The notes: generated by a model not told the origin, from the sequence alone. Shown: positions 26,112-35,643, counted from the stretch's first letter. The stretch is 64,000 bases of DNA from CAZMFZ01 sp964565665 (GCA_964565665.1 CAZMFZ010000001.1:9223-73222); one strand, 5' to 3'. A program made the numbers and translations.

Positions 26112-26819
26112 TTGAAAAATATTCCAAAATTTCTACTTATTAATATTTTTATAATTCAAGCTTGCGGGCAGGCACAGTATACAACTGTAGCTGCTAACAA
26201 ATTTGAACAAGGCCTTCAGAACAATAAATCAATTCAGTTGGTAGATGTGCGAACTGATGAGGAATATAATGCTTCGCATCTTGAAAATGCTCTGCATTTA
26301 GACATTAATGGTAGTGAATTTGAAAAATTGGCTTCATATATTGATAAAAACAAACCTGTATATGTATATTGTCTCTCTGGCGGACGAAGTAAAAAGGCTT
26401 CGCAGTGGTTTGTAAATCAGGGCTTTACATCAGTTTTTAACTTATATGGAGGTATAAGTGCATGGGAGGCTCAGGGTAAAAAATTAGCGAAAGCTGACAT
26501 AGCAATTGAAGATAAAATTTCCAAAATCGATTTCGAAAAACTTATTCAATCCGACACATTGGTGATGGTAAGCTGGAATGCAAAATGGTGTCCGCCTTGT
26601 CAAAAAATGATACCTGAAATAGAGGTTTTTAAAAAAATAAACAAAAGCATTTTTGTTGCCATTATAGAAGCAACTGAAAATCATGAATTAGCGAAAAGAA
26701 ACAAAGTTTCAGGGTATCCAACAATAGTGGTATATAAATTAGGGAAAGAAGTAATGAGAAATACGGATTTTCTCTCTGCCAATGAATTGAATGCCAAAGT
26801 ATTAATTCTTAATGATTGA
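26112..26819 (+). CDS. Lipoprotein with rhodanese and thioredoxin domains
   Basis: A 235-residue fusion. The signal peptide has lipobox IIQAC (Cys18). A rhodanese domain (about 25-120) shows VDVRTDEEYNASHLENA and active-site C87 in YVYCLSGGRSKKA. A thioredoxin domain (about 130-230) carries WCPPC (159-163) and cis-Pro GYPTIVVY. It should sit in the envelope and handle sulfur transfer or disulfide reduction. The start is TTG 26112; no ATG precedes the lipobox. The DUF983 gene begins 2 bp after its stop, so the two are coupled. Confidence 0.88.
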   Translation: MKNIPKFLLINIFIIQACGQAQYTTVAANKFEQGLQNNKSIQLVDVRTDEEYNASHLENALHLDINGSEFEKLASYIDKNKPVYVYCLSGGRSKKASQWFVNQGFTSVFNLYGGISAWEAQGKKLAKADIAIEDKISKIDFEKLIQSDTLVMVSWNAKWCPPCQKMIPEIEVFKKINKSIFVAIIEATENHELAKRNKVSGYPTIVVYKLGKEVMRNTDFLSANELNAKVLILND

Positions 26820-26821
26820 CA

Positions 26822-27217
26822 ATGCCACTTAGCGAACTTACACAATTTCAGGCATTTGTAGCTCAAAAATGTCCGCGTTGCAGAAAAGGAAATATGTTTA
26901 AATCTGCCACTTATAATATTGGCAAGTTTGGAGCAGCAAACACTAATTGCCCCTATTGCGATTTGCACTTTGAGAGAGAACCCGGTTTTTTTACTGGAGC
27001 TATGTATTTCAGCTATGGTATAAATGTAGCACTTATTGCTATTGTTGGCGTAAGCACGCAGCTAATATTCAATCCCGATATATTTGTGCTTGTAGGTATT
27101 GTAAGTGCCGCCACCATTGTGGCCGTGCCTTTTACTTTTCGCTACTCTCGAATGATGATGATGTATATGTTTTCAGGAGTAGAATATGATAAAAGTATAT
27201 CAAAAAGTAGTTTGTAA
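26822..27217 (+). CDS. DUF983 membrane protein
   Basis: A 131-residue protein with an N-terminal zinc-ribbon-like pair (CPRCRKGNMF and CPYCDLHF), the signature EREPGFFTGAMYFSYGIN and two membrane helices (VALIAIVGVSTQLIF and FVLVGIVSAATIVAVPF). DUF983 proteins are widespread and uncharacterised. It is translated from the ATG two bases after the rhodanese-thioredoxin stop; a TTG at 26816 overlapping that stop is a less likely start. It faces the convergent OmpA gene. Confidence 0.88.
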   Translation: MPLSELTQFQAFVAQKCPRCRKGNMFKSATYNIGKFGAANTNCPYCDLHFEREPGFFTGAMYFSYGINVALIAIVGVSTQLIFNPDIFVLVGIVSAATIVAVPFTFRYSRMMMMYMFSGVEYDKSISKSSL

Positions 27218-27241
27218 ATACTTTAACATCCATAAAATATT

Positions 27242-29152
27242 TTATAATATTTTACATTCAATTCTTCGGTTCATTTTACGGCTTATTTCAGCATCGTTGG
27301 GAGCTACAGGTTGCATATCGCCATAGCCTTTGTAATTGATTCTATCGGCAGAAATACCATTTTCAACCAAATAATCTACTACCGATTCTGCCCTTCGGGT
27401 AGAAAGTGTGAGGTTATTTTGCTTCTGACCCACATTATCGGTATGTCCGCTAATTTCCACTTTTAGGATTTGGTTTTGATTTAGGAAATTTACCAGCCTA
27501 TCAAGTTCTGAAAAAGATTTCTTCTCCAAATTGAATTTTCCAGTTTCAAAAAATAAATTATTTAAAGTTATCAATGCCCCTTTTTTTATGGGTTCGAGGT
27601 ATACGTCTAAATTCAAAGGGTCGAAATTAGTTTCATTTTCAAAGTTGAAAGTATGGCTTTTGTACATATAGCCTTCTTTTATCACAAAAAGTGCATAGTG
27701 CGAATTTTCATTCAACACTACCAAATATTCACCATTTATTTTATCTGCTTTCACTGTACTTTCTACCTTACCGGTTTTTAAATTGATAAGTTCTACATTT
27801 GCGTCAATAGGTATTTGGGTAGATTTATCAAAAATGGAGCCGTTGGCGTACGTACTTTTTTGTTGAATAGCAGCTTCTTTGGGCAAATCAAACTCATATA
27901 AAAAATACCGTTCTTGATTATTTTGCGATTTGGCTTCTGCTGAAAAATATGCTTTTTTTCCATCTGCTGTAATAAAAATTGATGACTCTTCCAAATATGT
28001 ATTTATAGGAAAACCTAAATTTTTGGGTGCTGTCCAGTTTGATGTGGAATCTGAATAGCAAACAAATAAATCGAAACTGCCAAAGCCTGGGTGAAAATCG
28101 GAGGAAAAATAAAGCGTACTCATGCTTGGGTGAATAAATGGGGCTACTTCCCTACCCGAAGTGTTTATTAAATCACCAACATTAATGGCGTGACTCCAAG
28201 TGAAATTTTCATCGGCTTTGGCCATCCAAATATCTTCTTCACCATAGCCACCAGGCCTTCTGGAAGAAAAATACAATGTCTTACCATCTGGAGAAAGAGA
28301 AGGTTGCGAATCCCAAAATTGAGAGTTGATGGCATTGCCCATGTTTTTTGGTTTCGACCAGTCATTTCCTTTTTTGTATGAAATAAACAAATCGCAATTA
28401 TTTGTATTTCCATTTTGGGTACAAATAGTATAAACCAAAGTTTTGCCATCGGCAGAGATACTGCAAGTACCCTCATTAATATAAGGAGAGTTGATATTAT
28501 CAGAAATAGACTCAGCAAATCCCCATTCACCATTTATTTTTTTCGAGATATAAATATCTTCAAATTCCTGTACACCTATGCGTTCACGCACAGTGAAAAT
28601 CAAAGTGTGGTCATCAGCAGTTACCGCAGGGAAATATTGTTTCGCGTGCTTATTTATTTGGCTATTGAGTGGCTTAGGATTTATCTGCACCGATTTCGAC
28701 TTATTTTCAATAGCATAGTTGCAATGCACAATATAGCGTTGGGTTTTTTCAAGAAAGTTTTTAGGTTCCTTTTTAAAAGTTAAGTACTTAACAAATAGCT
28801 TTTTAGCCACTTCATAATTACCCTCATGCAAATAAATTTCACCTAATATTCTTGAGATAGAGGGGTTATTGAAATTTGAATCTATTTCAAGTATTTTCCC
28901 AAAATGAAATTTCACACCCTGCATATCTCGGTCGTAAGCCTTGTGAAGTATGCCTAATTGGTAATGAGCATCTATAAAATCAGGCGATTTTTCTAATGCT
29001 TTTTTGAAAGATACCATAGCATTGTCCCATTTACGATTTTTCAATTCTTCAATGCCTTGATCGTATATTTTTTGTGCCTTTTTTGATTGAGCAAAAATTG
29101 GCTGAATCGAAAAAAGGATTGACAAGATAACAGTAGGTAAAATCCTAAGCAT
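27242..29152 (-). CDS. OmpA-family protein with TPR and PD40-like repeats
   Basis: About 636 residues. The ATG at 29152 begins a signal peptide (MLRILPTVILSILFSIQPIFAQ); the frame runs another 60 codons upstream, but that stretch would hide the signal. In order: TPR helices (YDQGIEELKNRKWDNAMVSF), a PD40/WD40-like beta-propeller with repeated SADGKTLVY, SPDGKTLYFSSRRPGGYGEEDIW and HPSMSTLYFSSDF, a regulatory-like beta-sandwich, and an OmpA peptidoglycan-binding domain (EISGHTDNVG, NLTLSTRRAESVVDYL). This is the PorE-type architecture linked to the type IX secretion system, though paralogues are common. Confidence 0.88.
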   Translation of the reverse strand: MLRILPTVILSILFSIQPIFAQSKKAQKIYDQGIEELKNRKWDNAMVSFKKALEKSPDFIDAHYQLGILHKAYDRDMQGVKFHFGKILEIDSNFNNPSISRILGEIYLHEGNYEVAKKLFVKYLTFKKEPKNFLEKTQRYIVHCNYAIENKSKSVQINPKPLNSQINKHAKQYFPAVTADDHTLIFTVRERIGVQEFEDIYISKKINGEWGFAESISDNINSPYINEGTCSISADGKTLVYTICTQNGNTNNCDLFISYKKGNDWSKPKNMGNAINSQFWDSQPSLSPDGKTLYFSSRRPGGYGEEDIWMAKADENFTWSHAINVGDLINTSGREVAPFIHPSMSTLYFSSDFHPGFGSFDLFVCYSDSTSNWTAPKNLGFPINTYLEESSIFITADGKKAYFSAEAKSQNNQERYFLYEFDLPKEAAIQQKSTYANGSIFDKSTQIPIDANVELINLKTGKVESTVKADKINGEYLVVLNENSHYALFVIKEGYMYKSHTFNFENETNFDPLNLDVYLEPIKKGALITLNNLFFETGKFNLEKKSFSELDRLVNFLNQNQILKVEISGHTDNVGQKQNNLTLSTRRAESVVDYLVENGISADRINYKGYGDMQPVAPNDAEISRKMNRRIECKIL

Positions 29153-29333
29153 TTTGTTTTTTTGTGGGTACAAATGGTTGAGTAGCTGCATAGTTTGCTT
29201 TACAGCCTCTATATTACGGAAGCATTTCGAAATTATATTGGTATTTGGTAAAATATAATTAAATAACATTTGTTCGTAGAATGCCGCATTTTTCGCTCTC
29301 AATTCTACAAGAATTAAGTAAAATGAATCCATA

Positions 29334-30713
29334 GTGAAAATATTGAAATTTGGTCAGTCTACCTTAAAAGACACTTCAAGTATAGCAAAAGTACTTGATA
29401 TAATCGTTCAAAATCCTGAAAGTATTGTTGTAGTCTCGCCTCTTTTTAAAGTATCGAACAGGCTTGAGCAAATTGGTAAGCTTGCCATGGTGGGCAACAA
29501 TTCCTACAAACCTATTTTACAAGAGATTGAAGATGAACATTTTGCCATAGCCAAGCATTTTGTAGATATTAAGCATCAAGCTAAAGTAATAGCAGGCTTA
29601 AAAGTGATGCTCAATGATTTGGAAGAAATATTGTATGGCGTATATTTATTGTGGGAGCTTTCGCCTCGAACCAAAGACCATATTTCCACTTATGGAGTGA
29701 AACTTTCAGCATATTTGATGGCTGAGTGCCTAAAATCGAAAGGTGTAGAAGCTAATTATTTCGACATACAAAAAATCATTATCACCAATGATGTGTATGG
29801 CAATGCAGAAGTAGATAAAGATACTTCACTGAGCAATATAAAAGAGCAATTTGGTAAAATAAAAGGCATTTCGGTGGTAACGGGCAGCATTGGATCGACC
29901 TATAAAGGAGAATCATCAAACTTTGGAAAATCAGGCTCAAGCTTTACATCAGCTCTTTTCGCTAATGCCCTCAATGCCAAATCAATAGAGATTTATACTG
30001 ATCGTGATGGCATACTAAACACAGACCCTACTTTAGTTCACAATGCCTTTAGCTTAAAAGAAATAAGCTATGCAGAGGTAATGGAAATGAGTAATTTTGG
30101 CAATAGTTTTGTGTATCCGCCTGCCATTCAGCCAGCCATTATAAAAAATATTCCTATCACTATAAAAAACTTATACAATCACTCATTTGAAGGAACTGTA
30201 ATTAAAAATGCTGCTACCGACAAAAGCCTGATTGTGAAAGCCAATTCCTCTGTGCAAAATGTATCGTTAATAAATGTGCAAGGCAGCGGAATGATTGGCG
30301 TAGCTGGTGTGGCATCTCGTGTATTTGGCACGTTGGCACACGATAAAATAAGTGTGGTAATGATTACTCAGGCTTCTTCTGAGCATTCGATTTGCTTGGC
30401 TGTAAAGCCAGAAAACGGCACAAGAGCCCAATTGGCATTGCAAACAGAGTTTATGGAAGAAATTCGTGAGAAGAAAATGGACAATATTTCACTCACGAAA
30501 GAGCTTTCTATTATTGCCATTATTGGCGAAAATATGAAACAAACGCCTGGAATTGCAGGCAAAATATTCACCTCATTGGGCGAAAATAGAATAAATGTAA
30601 TTGCCATTGCTCAAGGTTCGTCTGAATACAATATTTCTGTAGTGGTAGAAATGAAGGATTTGGAAAAAACATTGAATGTTTTGCACAAGACTTTGTTTAA
30701 CAATTACAACTGA
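29334..30713 (+). CDS. Aspartokinase-like protein with two ACT domains, altered active site
   Basis: A 459-residue protein with the full aspartokinase layout: amino-acid-kinase domain (1 to about 280; EIYTDRDGILNTDP and EISYAEVMEMSNFG intact) and two C-terminal ACT domains. Several catalytic motifs deviate. KFGGTS is KFGQST, the SxGE loop is STYGVKLS, and the GRGGSD loop is GKSGSS. Kinase activity is therefore doubtful and it may be a regulatory paralogue; a weakly active LysC is the alternative. The start is GTG 29334, divergent from the OmpA gene. Confidence 0.8.
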   Translation: MKILKFGQSTLKDTSSIAKVLDIIVQNPESIVVVSPLFKVSNRLEQIGKLAMVGNNSYKPILQEIEDEHFAIAKHFVDIKHQAKVIAGLKVMLNDLEEILYGVYLLWELSPRTKDHISTYGVKLSAYLMAECLKSKGVEANYFDIQKIIITNDVYGNAEVDKDTSLSNIKEQFGKIKGISVVTGSIGSTYKGESSNFGKSGSSFTSALFANALNAKSIEIYTDRDGILNTDPTLVHNAFSLKEISYAEVMEMSNFGNSFVYPPAIQPAIIKNIPITIKNLYNHSFEGTVIKNAATDKSLIVKANSSVQNVSLINVQGSGMIGVAGVASRVFGTLAHDKISVVMITQASSEHSICLAVKPENGTRAQLALQTEFMEEIREKKMDNISLTKELSIIAIIGENMKQTPGIAGKIFTSLGENRINVIAIAQGSSEYNISVVVEMKDLEKTLNVLHKTLFNNYN

Positions 30714-30850
30714 AGTTAACTAGCGGTAATTTAGCAATGATAGTTTTAGCTCACTATCATTTACTAAGTAATTCTACTTCATAATTGTGATTTGATTTTC
30801 TACACGAAATACAAAGGATTCCACTAATTTTGTGGTGTTTTCTAAATATA

Positions 30851-31453
30851 ATGCAAGCAACCTTTAGCACCGACTCATCAAACTCAGCCCACACATTGTC
30901 AATGTCTCCAGATGATTTCACTATTCGGGTAGCTTCCTCTGACGATGAAAAATTTGCCGTAACTATTACCAATGAAATGGAAGAAAGTGCAAAAGCACGG
31001 GGTACAGGCATTGCCAAGCGTTCACCAGAATACGTAGCCAATAAAATGAAGGAAGGAAAAGCGGTAATAGCTTTTCACCACGATGGCACTTGGGCAGGCT
31101 TTTGCTACATCGAAACTTGGGGCCATGGCAAATTTGTAGCCAATTCTGGCTTGATTGTGAACCCCATTTTCAGAAAAGCCGGATTAGCCAAATCTATCAA
31201 ATACAAGGTTTTTGAGCTTTCAAGAACTACATTTCCCGATTCCAAAATATTTGGACTCACTACAGGGCTTGCTGTAATGAAAATAAACTCTGAATTGGGC
31301 TACGAACCCGTAACCTATTCTGAACTCACAGAAGATGAAGACTTCTGGAAAGGGTGCCAAAGCTGCATCAACTACCCCATATTGATGATGAAAGAGCGTA
31401 AAAACTGCCTCTGTACTGCTATGCTCTACAATCCTGAAGAGAAGGAGCAATAA
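30851..31453 (+). CDS. GNAT acetyltransferase, ArgA-like type of Bacteroidota
   Basis: A 200-residue GNAT-fold protein. ESAKARGTGIAKRSPEYV, KMKEGKAVIAF, YIETWGHGKFVANSGL and the C-terminal cysteines (WKGCQSC, CLCTAMLYNPEE) match the group usually found beside argG in Bacteroidota, thought to supply N-acetylglutamate for arginine synthesis. Here no arginine gene is adjacent. The ATG at 30851 is chosen over a TTG seven codons earlier. The acetyl-CoA loop corresponds to FRKAGLAKSIK. Confidence 0.8.
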   Translation: MQATFSTDSSNSAHTLSMSPDDFTIRVASSDDEKFAVTITNEMEESAKARGTGIAKRSPEYVANKMKEGKAVIAFHHDGTWAGFCYIETWGHGKFVANSGLIVNPIFRKAGLAKSIKYKVFELSRTTFPDSKIFGLTTGLAVMKINSELGYEPVTYSELTEDEDFWKGCQSCINYPILMMKERKNCLCTAMLYNPEEKEQ

Positions 31454-31738
31454 AAAAACCTTACACATGACTTCGGTTTTAAAGTGAAAGAACTTAATCC
31501 CACTAATCGCTCCAGCTGATATTGATTACCGCAATCCAGTAATTCCTATTCTGCAAAGTTCTGGCAATGTAATAGAATATTTAATGGACAAAAAACGGCA
31601 TATTGAGTGATTCTTAAAATAAGTTGTTACGGAATTAGACGATAAGCAATCTCAGCTTTTTTTCAGAACCCACTCATAAAATATATTTGTAGGATAATAT
31701 TCTAAAATAATTTATAATTACCGATAAAAATTATTCAC

Positions 31739-31846
31739 ATGGTTAGATTAGCACTTGCAGTTGGTTTTTTAGCAGTTTTCGGTATCGTTGGATACGCAGT
31801 TATATTGTTACTTATGAATTACTTTTCAACTAAAAATAAACCCTAA
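31739..31846 (+). CDS. 35-residue single-pass membrane peptide
   Basis: A short frame with ATG 31739 and TAA 31844-31846 encodes 35 residues. A basic start (MVR) precedes one hydrophobic helix (LALAVGFLAVFGIVGYAVILLL) and a polar, lysine-containing tail. It lies 12 bp before the SPFH gene on the same strand, so the two are probably cotranscribed and the peptide may associate with the SPFH protein. It is too short to assign by family. Confidence 0.6.
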   Translation: MVRLALAVGFLAVFGIVGYAVILLLMNYFSTKNKP

Positions 31847-31858
31847 ATATCTGAAACA

Positions 31859-33091
31859 ATGCTAACTCCAAATCTTAAAAGGGCAATTGTATTGGGAATT
31901 GTCTCTATACTTTCATTCATCTTGTTCCTAATAATAAATCCATTTTCTTGGAATGATGCCGGAAATAGAACCGTAGTAGAGCGAACCACTGGCGAACAAA
32001 TAGTACAGTTTGCTCCAGGAATATTTTATGCAGGGTTTTTTTCTAAAGAAAAGGAATGGCCCAATCAAATATCTGTTACTTATCAGGAAGCCGTTGCCCA
32101 ACTGGAAATAGAAGATAATGGAATTGAAGTAGGTCAGATTATGATACGGTTTAGTGATGCCACCACTGCCAATGTAAAAGGAATAACCCAGTTTATACTT
32201 CCTTCAGATGAGAAGGAAATGATATTGATTCATAATACACATAGAACCCCTCAGTCACTTGTAGTAAAAAGGTTAGCACCTTATACCAAAGAATGTCTTC
32301 AATCTTCCGCACAATTAATGAGTAGTGAAAAGCATTACGGTGGGGGCAGAGCACAGATGGCACAGGATTTTATGGATCAGTTGAAAGACGGAGTTTATTT
32401 ATTAAAAACGGAGGAAAATCTTGTATTTGATTCGCTCGAAAATGATAAAAAAAGAGTTTATCAGACAGAAATACAATATGACAAAAAGACCTTATTACCC
32501 AAACGCAAACTTTCATCAATCAAAGAATATGGCATCACTGTGGCCGATGCAGCCATTACCGATGTTGATTATGAAGATAAAGTAGACCAGAAACTCACAA
32601 AAATCATTGATGCAGTTACGAAGTCTTCCATTTCTAAGCAGGAACTAATGACAGCTCAACAGCAAACATTAACTGCAAAAGCAAAAGGAGAACAAGCACT
32701 CGTGGAGATTGAATATGAACAAAAACAAGAGCAAACCCGCCAAGTAGTAGAGGCTCAAACAAAAGTAAAAGTAGCTGAGCAAGATAAGTTGCAACAAAAA
32801 ATAGCCTACGAAGGGGCAATTTTGGAAGCTAAGAAAATCAAAGAGTTGGCTGATGCTGAAGCTTATGCAAAATCCAAAATTATGAAAGCCGATGGAGCAT
32901 TGGAGATGAAATTAAAAGCCCAAGTAGAAGTTCAAAAAGTATGGGCAGATGCTTTTGCCAGATACACAGGGGCGATTGTGCCTCAAATACAAACAGGAGG
33001 AGGCTCCGTGGGTAATGGGGCATTAAATTTTATGGATATAATGACGGCTAAAACTGCAAGAGATTTCGCATTAGATCTAAAAAATAAGTAG
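31859..33091 (+). CDS. SPFH/band-7 domain membrane protein
   Basis: A 410-residue protein anchored by one N-terminal helix (AIVLGIVSILSFILFLIINPF). An SPFH-like domain follows, then a long alanine/glutamate-rich coiled coil (about 255-355, with EQALVEIEYEQKQEQ and KELADAEAYAKSKIMKADGALE), as in flotillin/stomatin/HflK relatives. Such proteins form membrane-associated rings that scaffold other proteins. It follows the 35-aa peptide gene and is closed by a strong terminator, so the two form a complete transcription unit. Confidence 0.85.
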   Translation: MLTPNLKRAIVLGIVSILSFILFLIINPFSWNDAGNRTVVERTTGEQIVQFAPGIFYAGFFSKEKEWPNQISVTYQEAVAQLEIEDNGIEVGQIMIRFSDATTANVKGITQFILPSDEKEMILIHNTHRTPQSLVVKRLAPYTKECLQSSAQLMSSEKHYGGGRAQMAQDFMDQLKDGVYLLKTEENLVFDSLENDKKRVYQTEIQYDKKTLLPKRKLSSIKEYGITVADAAITDVDYEDKVDQKLTKIIDAVTKSSISKQELMTAQQQTLTAKAKGEQALVEIEYEQKQEQTRQVVEAQTKVKVAEQDKLQQKIAYEGAILEAKKIKELADAEAYAKSKIMKADGALEMKLKAQVEVQKVWADAFARYTGAIVPQIQTGGGSVGNGALNFMDIMTAKTARDFALDLKNK

Positions 33092-33109
33092 GTAGACAAT
33101 CCAACTACA

Positions 33110-33147
33110 CAAAAAAAGCAACCTCGATTTAAGGTTGCTTTTTTTAT
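33110..33147. terminator. Bidirectional terminator after the SPFH gene
   Basis: AAGCAACCT (about 33117-33125) and AGGTTGCTT (about 33132-33140) pair around a short loop, preceded by seven A and followed by seven T. It serves the SPFH gene on the plus strand and sucD on the minus strand. Confidence 0.85.
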
Positions 33148-33167
33148 ATCTATGCGAAACTAAACTT

Positions 33168-34046
33168 TTATTTCGCCAATGCTTTCACTAAAGTATCGCC
33201 AATTTCGGCTGGAGAAATAGAAACAAATAATCCGCTTTCTCTCATAATTTTGATTTTGGCTTCAGCTGTATCGTCTGCTCCACCCACTATGGCACCTGCA
33301 TGGCCCATTCTGCGGCCTTTCGGTGCTGTTTGGCCTGCAATAAACCCAACTACAGGTTTTCTGTTACCATCGGCTTTTATCCAGCGAGCGGCATCGGCTT
33401 CGTAGTTTCCGCCTATTTCGCCAATCATTACAATGGCATCTGTTTCTGGATCGTTCATCAACAACTCTACAGCATCTTTGGTAGGTGTACCTATGATTGG
33501 GTCGCCACCTATGCCAATAGCAGTTGATATTCCTAAGCCAGCTTTTACTATTTGATCGGCAGCTTCATAAGTTAAAGTGCCTGATTTCGATACGATTCCT
33601 ATTCTTCCAGGTTTGAAAATAAAGCCCGGCATAATACCCACTTTTGCTTCTCCTGCTGTAATTACGCCAGGGCAATTGGGTCCAATCAAAGTAACATCGC
33701 TTTTGCTTTTCACATAGGCTTTGGCATAAATCATGTCATTGACTGGAATGCCTTCTGTGATACAAATAATCACTTTTATGCCTCCATCTGCAGCTTCCAT
33801 AATGGCATCGGCTGCAAATGCAGGTGGCACAAATATTATTGATACATTCGCTCCGGTAGCTTTTACTGCTTCTTCTACAGTATTGAAAACAGGCCTATCT
33901 AAATGACTAGAACCTCCTTTTCCGGGAGTAACACCACCAACCACACTAGTGCCATACTCAATCATTTGCTGGGCATGATACGAACCTTCAGAACCGGTAA
34001 AACCCTGAACAATTACTTTAGAATTTTTATTTACGAGTACACTCAT
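33168..34046 (-). CDS. sucD: Succinyl-CoA ligase alpha subunit
   Basis: SucD with SucC interconverts succinyl-CoA and succinate with nucleotide phosphorylation in the TCA cycle. The 292-residue protein has the CoA-binding Rossmann region ([23 protein letters not shown]), [24 protein letters not shown], and the phosphohistidine loop [13 protein letters not shown] near residue 248. The length is typical. sucC is not adjacent, which is usual in this phylum. Downstream it shares the bidirectional terminator with the SPFH gene. Confidence 0.96.
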   Translation of the reverse strand: MSVLVNKNSKVIVQGFTGSEGSYHAQQMIEYGTSVVGGVTPGKGGSSHLDRPVFNTVEEAVKATGANVSIIFVPPAFAADAIMEAADGGIKVIICITEGIPVNDMIYAKAYVKSKSDVTLIGPNCPGVITAGEAKVGIMPGFIFKPGRIGIVSKSGTLTYEAADQIVKAGLGISTAIGIGGDPIIGTPTKDAVELLMNDPETDAIVMIGEIGGNYEADAARWIKADGNRKPVVGFIAGQTAPKGRRMGHAGAIVGGADDTAEAKIKIMRESGLFVSISPAEIGDTLVKALAK

Positions 34047-34316
34047 TGGAATATGTGCGTGAAGATTAAGGTCTTAACTTGGAAATGAATAGTTGCAAAA
34101 ATAGATTGATTAATATTCTAAGCAAAAAATACGGTTAAGATTATTTGAAATTTTATTAGTGCATTTTTAAAAAAGAACAAGGCAGAACAAAATGCACCTG
34201 CCTTTTAATCATCTAATTAAGTTACTTTCGATTCGATAAATATCTGTCTCAACTTATTTTCAGAAGTTATAATAATATAAATGTATTTGCTTAACCGCAG
34301 ATACAATTGGCAGGAT

Positions 34317-34643
34317 CTACTCTTTTTTGTGGTCAGATTTTCTACTATTATTCATATTATTATAATGAGAATATACTGTATTGATAAAGCCAAGGATTAT
34401 TCCAATTCCCAATAAAATGTAAACAATTGTAAATAGTTTGCCAAAATCGGTTTTAGGAGCAAAATCTCCGTAGCCAATAGTTGTCAATGTTACAACTGAA
34501 AAATAAAGCGCATCTAAAAAACTCCAACCTTCTACAAAATGATAGGTAAGTGTACCGATTAGCAGTATTACCATACTCGTATAAAGTAAATTGCGGTAGT
34601 TTTCGTCTTTTAGAAATGAGGAAATCGTTTTGAATACTATCAT
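34317..34643 (-). CDS. Two-helix potassium channel subunit
   Basis: A 108-residue protein with two membrane helices flanking a pore loop whose filter reads TLTTIGYGDF, the K+ selectivity signature. It has no RCK or ligand domain, so it resembles minimal KcsA-like (Ion_trans_2) channels that would form tetramers in the inner membrane. The ATG at 34643 is used; a GTG nine codons upstream is possible. It is isolated between intergenic stretches. Confidence 0.88.
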   Translation of the reverse strand: MIVFKTISSFLKDENYRNLLYTSMVILLIGTLTYHFVEGWSFLDALYFSVVTLTTIGYGDFAPKTDFGKLFTIVYILLGIGIILGFINTVYSHYNNMNNSRKSDHKKE

Positions 34644-34780
34644 AAAATTGGCTTCTAATTTATTGTACACTCTTATTAATGTCTCCTCGCTTTGGCCCCC
34701 CTACAAAGCATACAATTCCGACCTGTGAAGTCACTTGACGAGGAGGCTTATATCAACGAGGGCATCTCCAATTTCTAATG

Positions 34781-35146
34781 CTAACCCTTTGGCGAACGGT
34801 CTTTACAAAATACTTTGCTGATTACTTGATTGGTTTTCAATACGCGACAATGTTTCAATGAAATGGTTACGAATCCGCCATCATAATCGCGCAATATGCC
34901 CTTCCAAGCAAGGTTTGGTTTGCCGTATAACCCTTCTGCATATATGATGGAGCCGCCTGCATTGTCAGTATTTACCATGCCAAATTTTTGAAGTGCTTTT
35001 GCCACCACTAATTCTCTGGCAAGCAAGTCAAATTTTGAACAATCTAATTCCAGATCTAGCTGTATTACGGCTCCTTCGGGTATTCCTCCTTCTGTGGGCC
35101 CGTCAGTCCAATGGGTTGGAAAAACAAATTGTTTTACTTGCCATTT
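34781..35146 (-). pseudogene. C-terminal fragment of a larger secreted-type protein
   Basis: The minus-strand frame is open from about 35146 to the stop at 34781 but lacks a plausible start; the first candidate (TTG 35026) lies inside conserved-looking sequence. It reads PTHWTDGPTEGGIPEGAVIQL, then a helix (LARELVVAKALQKFGMVNTD), NAGGSIIYAE and a tail. This PEGA-x-LQL / ALQxYG / DNGG pattern is the C-terminal part of a common exported protein type of unknown function. About 120 codons remain, so the gene is truncated at its 5' end. Confidence 0.55.
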
Positions 35147-35477
35147 TTATATTTAGTTCAAAATTCAATTTCAAGTGAGGATTTTGCAATTGCAAAGAAT
35201 TCATAAAGCCTAACAGCTGGTTTCTACTTTATTTACCTTGCTCTATTATTTATGAGCAAAAGTAACCTTATTCACTCAAAATTAACTCCCACATACTGCT
35301 ATTAAAATACAAAATTGGACAAATGAAAACTGGCAGTCTTTTGATTATTGGCTTGAAAGGATTTATTGCATGGCTGGCTTGTTGCACAAGACCTTTAACA
35401 TTGGCAAAGCCTATTTCAATCGCTATAGCAAATATTGATTGAATTCTACTCTTAAACATATAATCATAAATGGCATA
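35147..35477. other. Intergenic region without a supported gene
   Basis: About 330 bp. A 63-codon minus-strand frame (35268-35459) has an ATG but no recognisable family and odd composition, and is not called. It leads into the MITE-like element. Confidence 0.4.
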
Positions 35478-35589
35478 TCAATGTCATTAACTTAAGATAT
35501 TCCTTCTCCATTTATTGCCGTTGGTTTAAACCAACGGCAATAAATGGAGGCGTACCCATACGAATTAATCCTTAAGTTAATCACATTGA
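35478..35589. mobile_element. MITE-like element with terminal repeats and perfect 44-bp palindrome
   Basis: The ends TCAATGTCATTAACTTAAG (35478-35496) and its inverted copy (35571-35589) match at 18 of 19 positions. Inside lies a perfect 44-bp palindrome (35506-35549) centred on GGTTTAAACC with arms CCATTTATTGCCGTT. The 112-bp unit has no coding capacity. Nested inverted repeats of this size suggest a non-autonomous mobile element or a REP-type palindrome carried within one. No clear target-site duplication is visible. Confidence 0.6.
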
Positions 35590-35643
35590 ATGGTATATTG
35601 TAATTTGCACTCCAACAACACAGTGCAGGGAAAAGCTAAATGA

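Noticed and set aside
31488..31610. Protein-like open stretch (IPLIAPADIDYRNPVIPIL) after the GNAT gene
   Set aside because: About 40 codons without a start or a family match; too short to distinguish from chance.
35268..35459. 63-codon minus-strand frame
   Set aside because: No recognisable family, and it abuts the MITE-like element. It could be a fragment of a transposase, but I could not support this.
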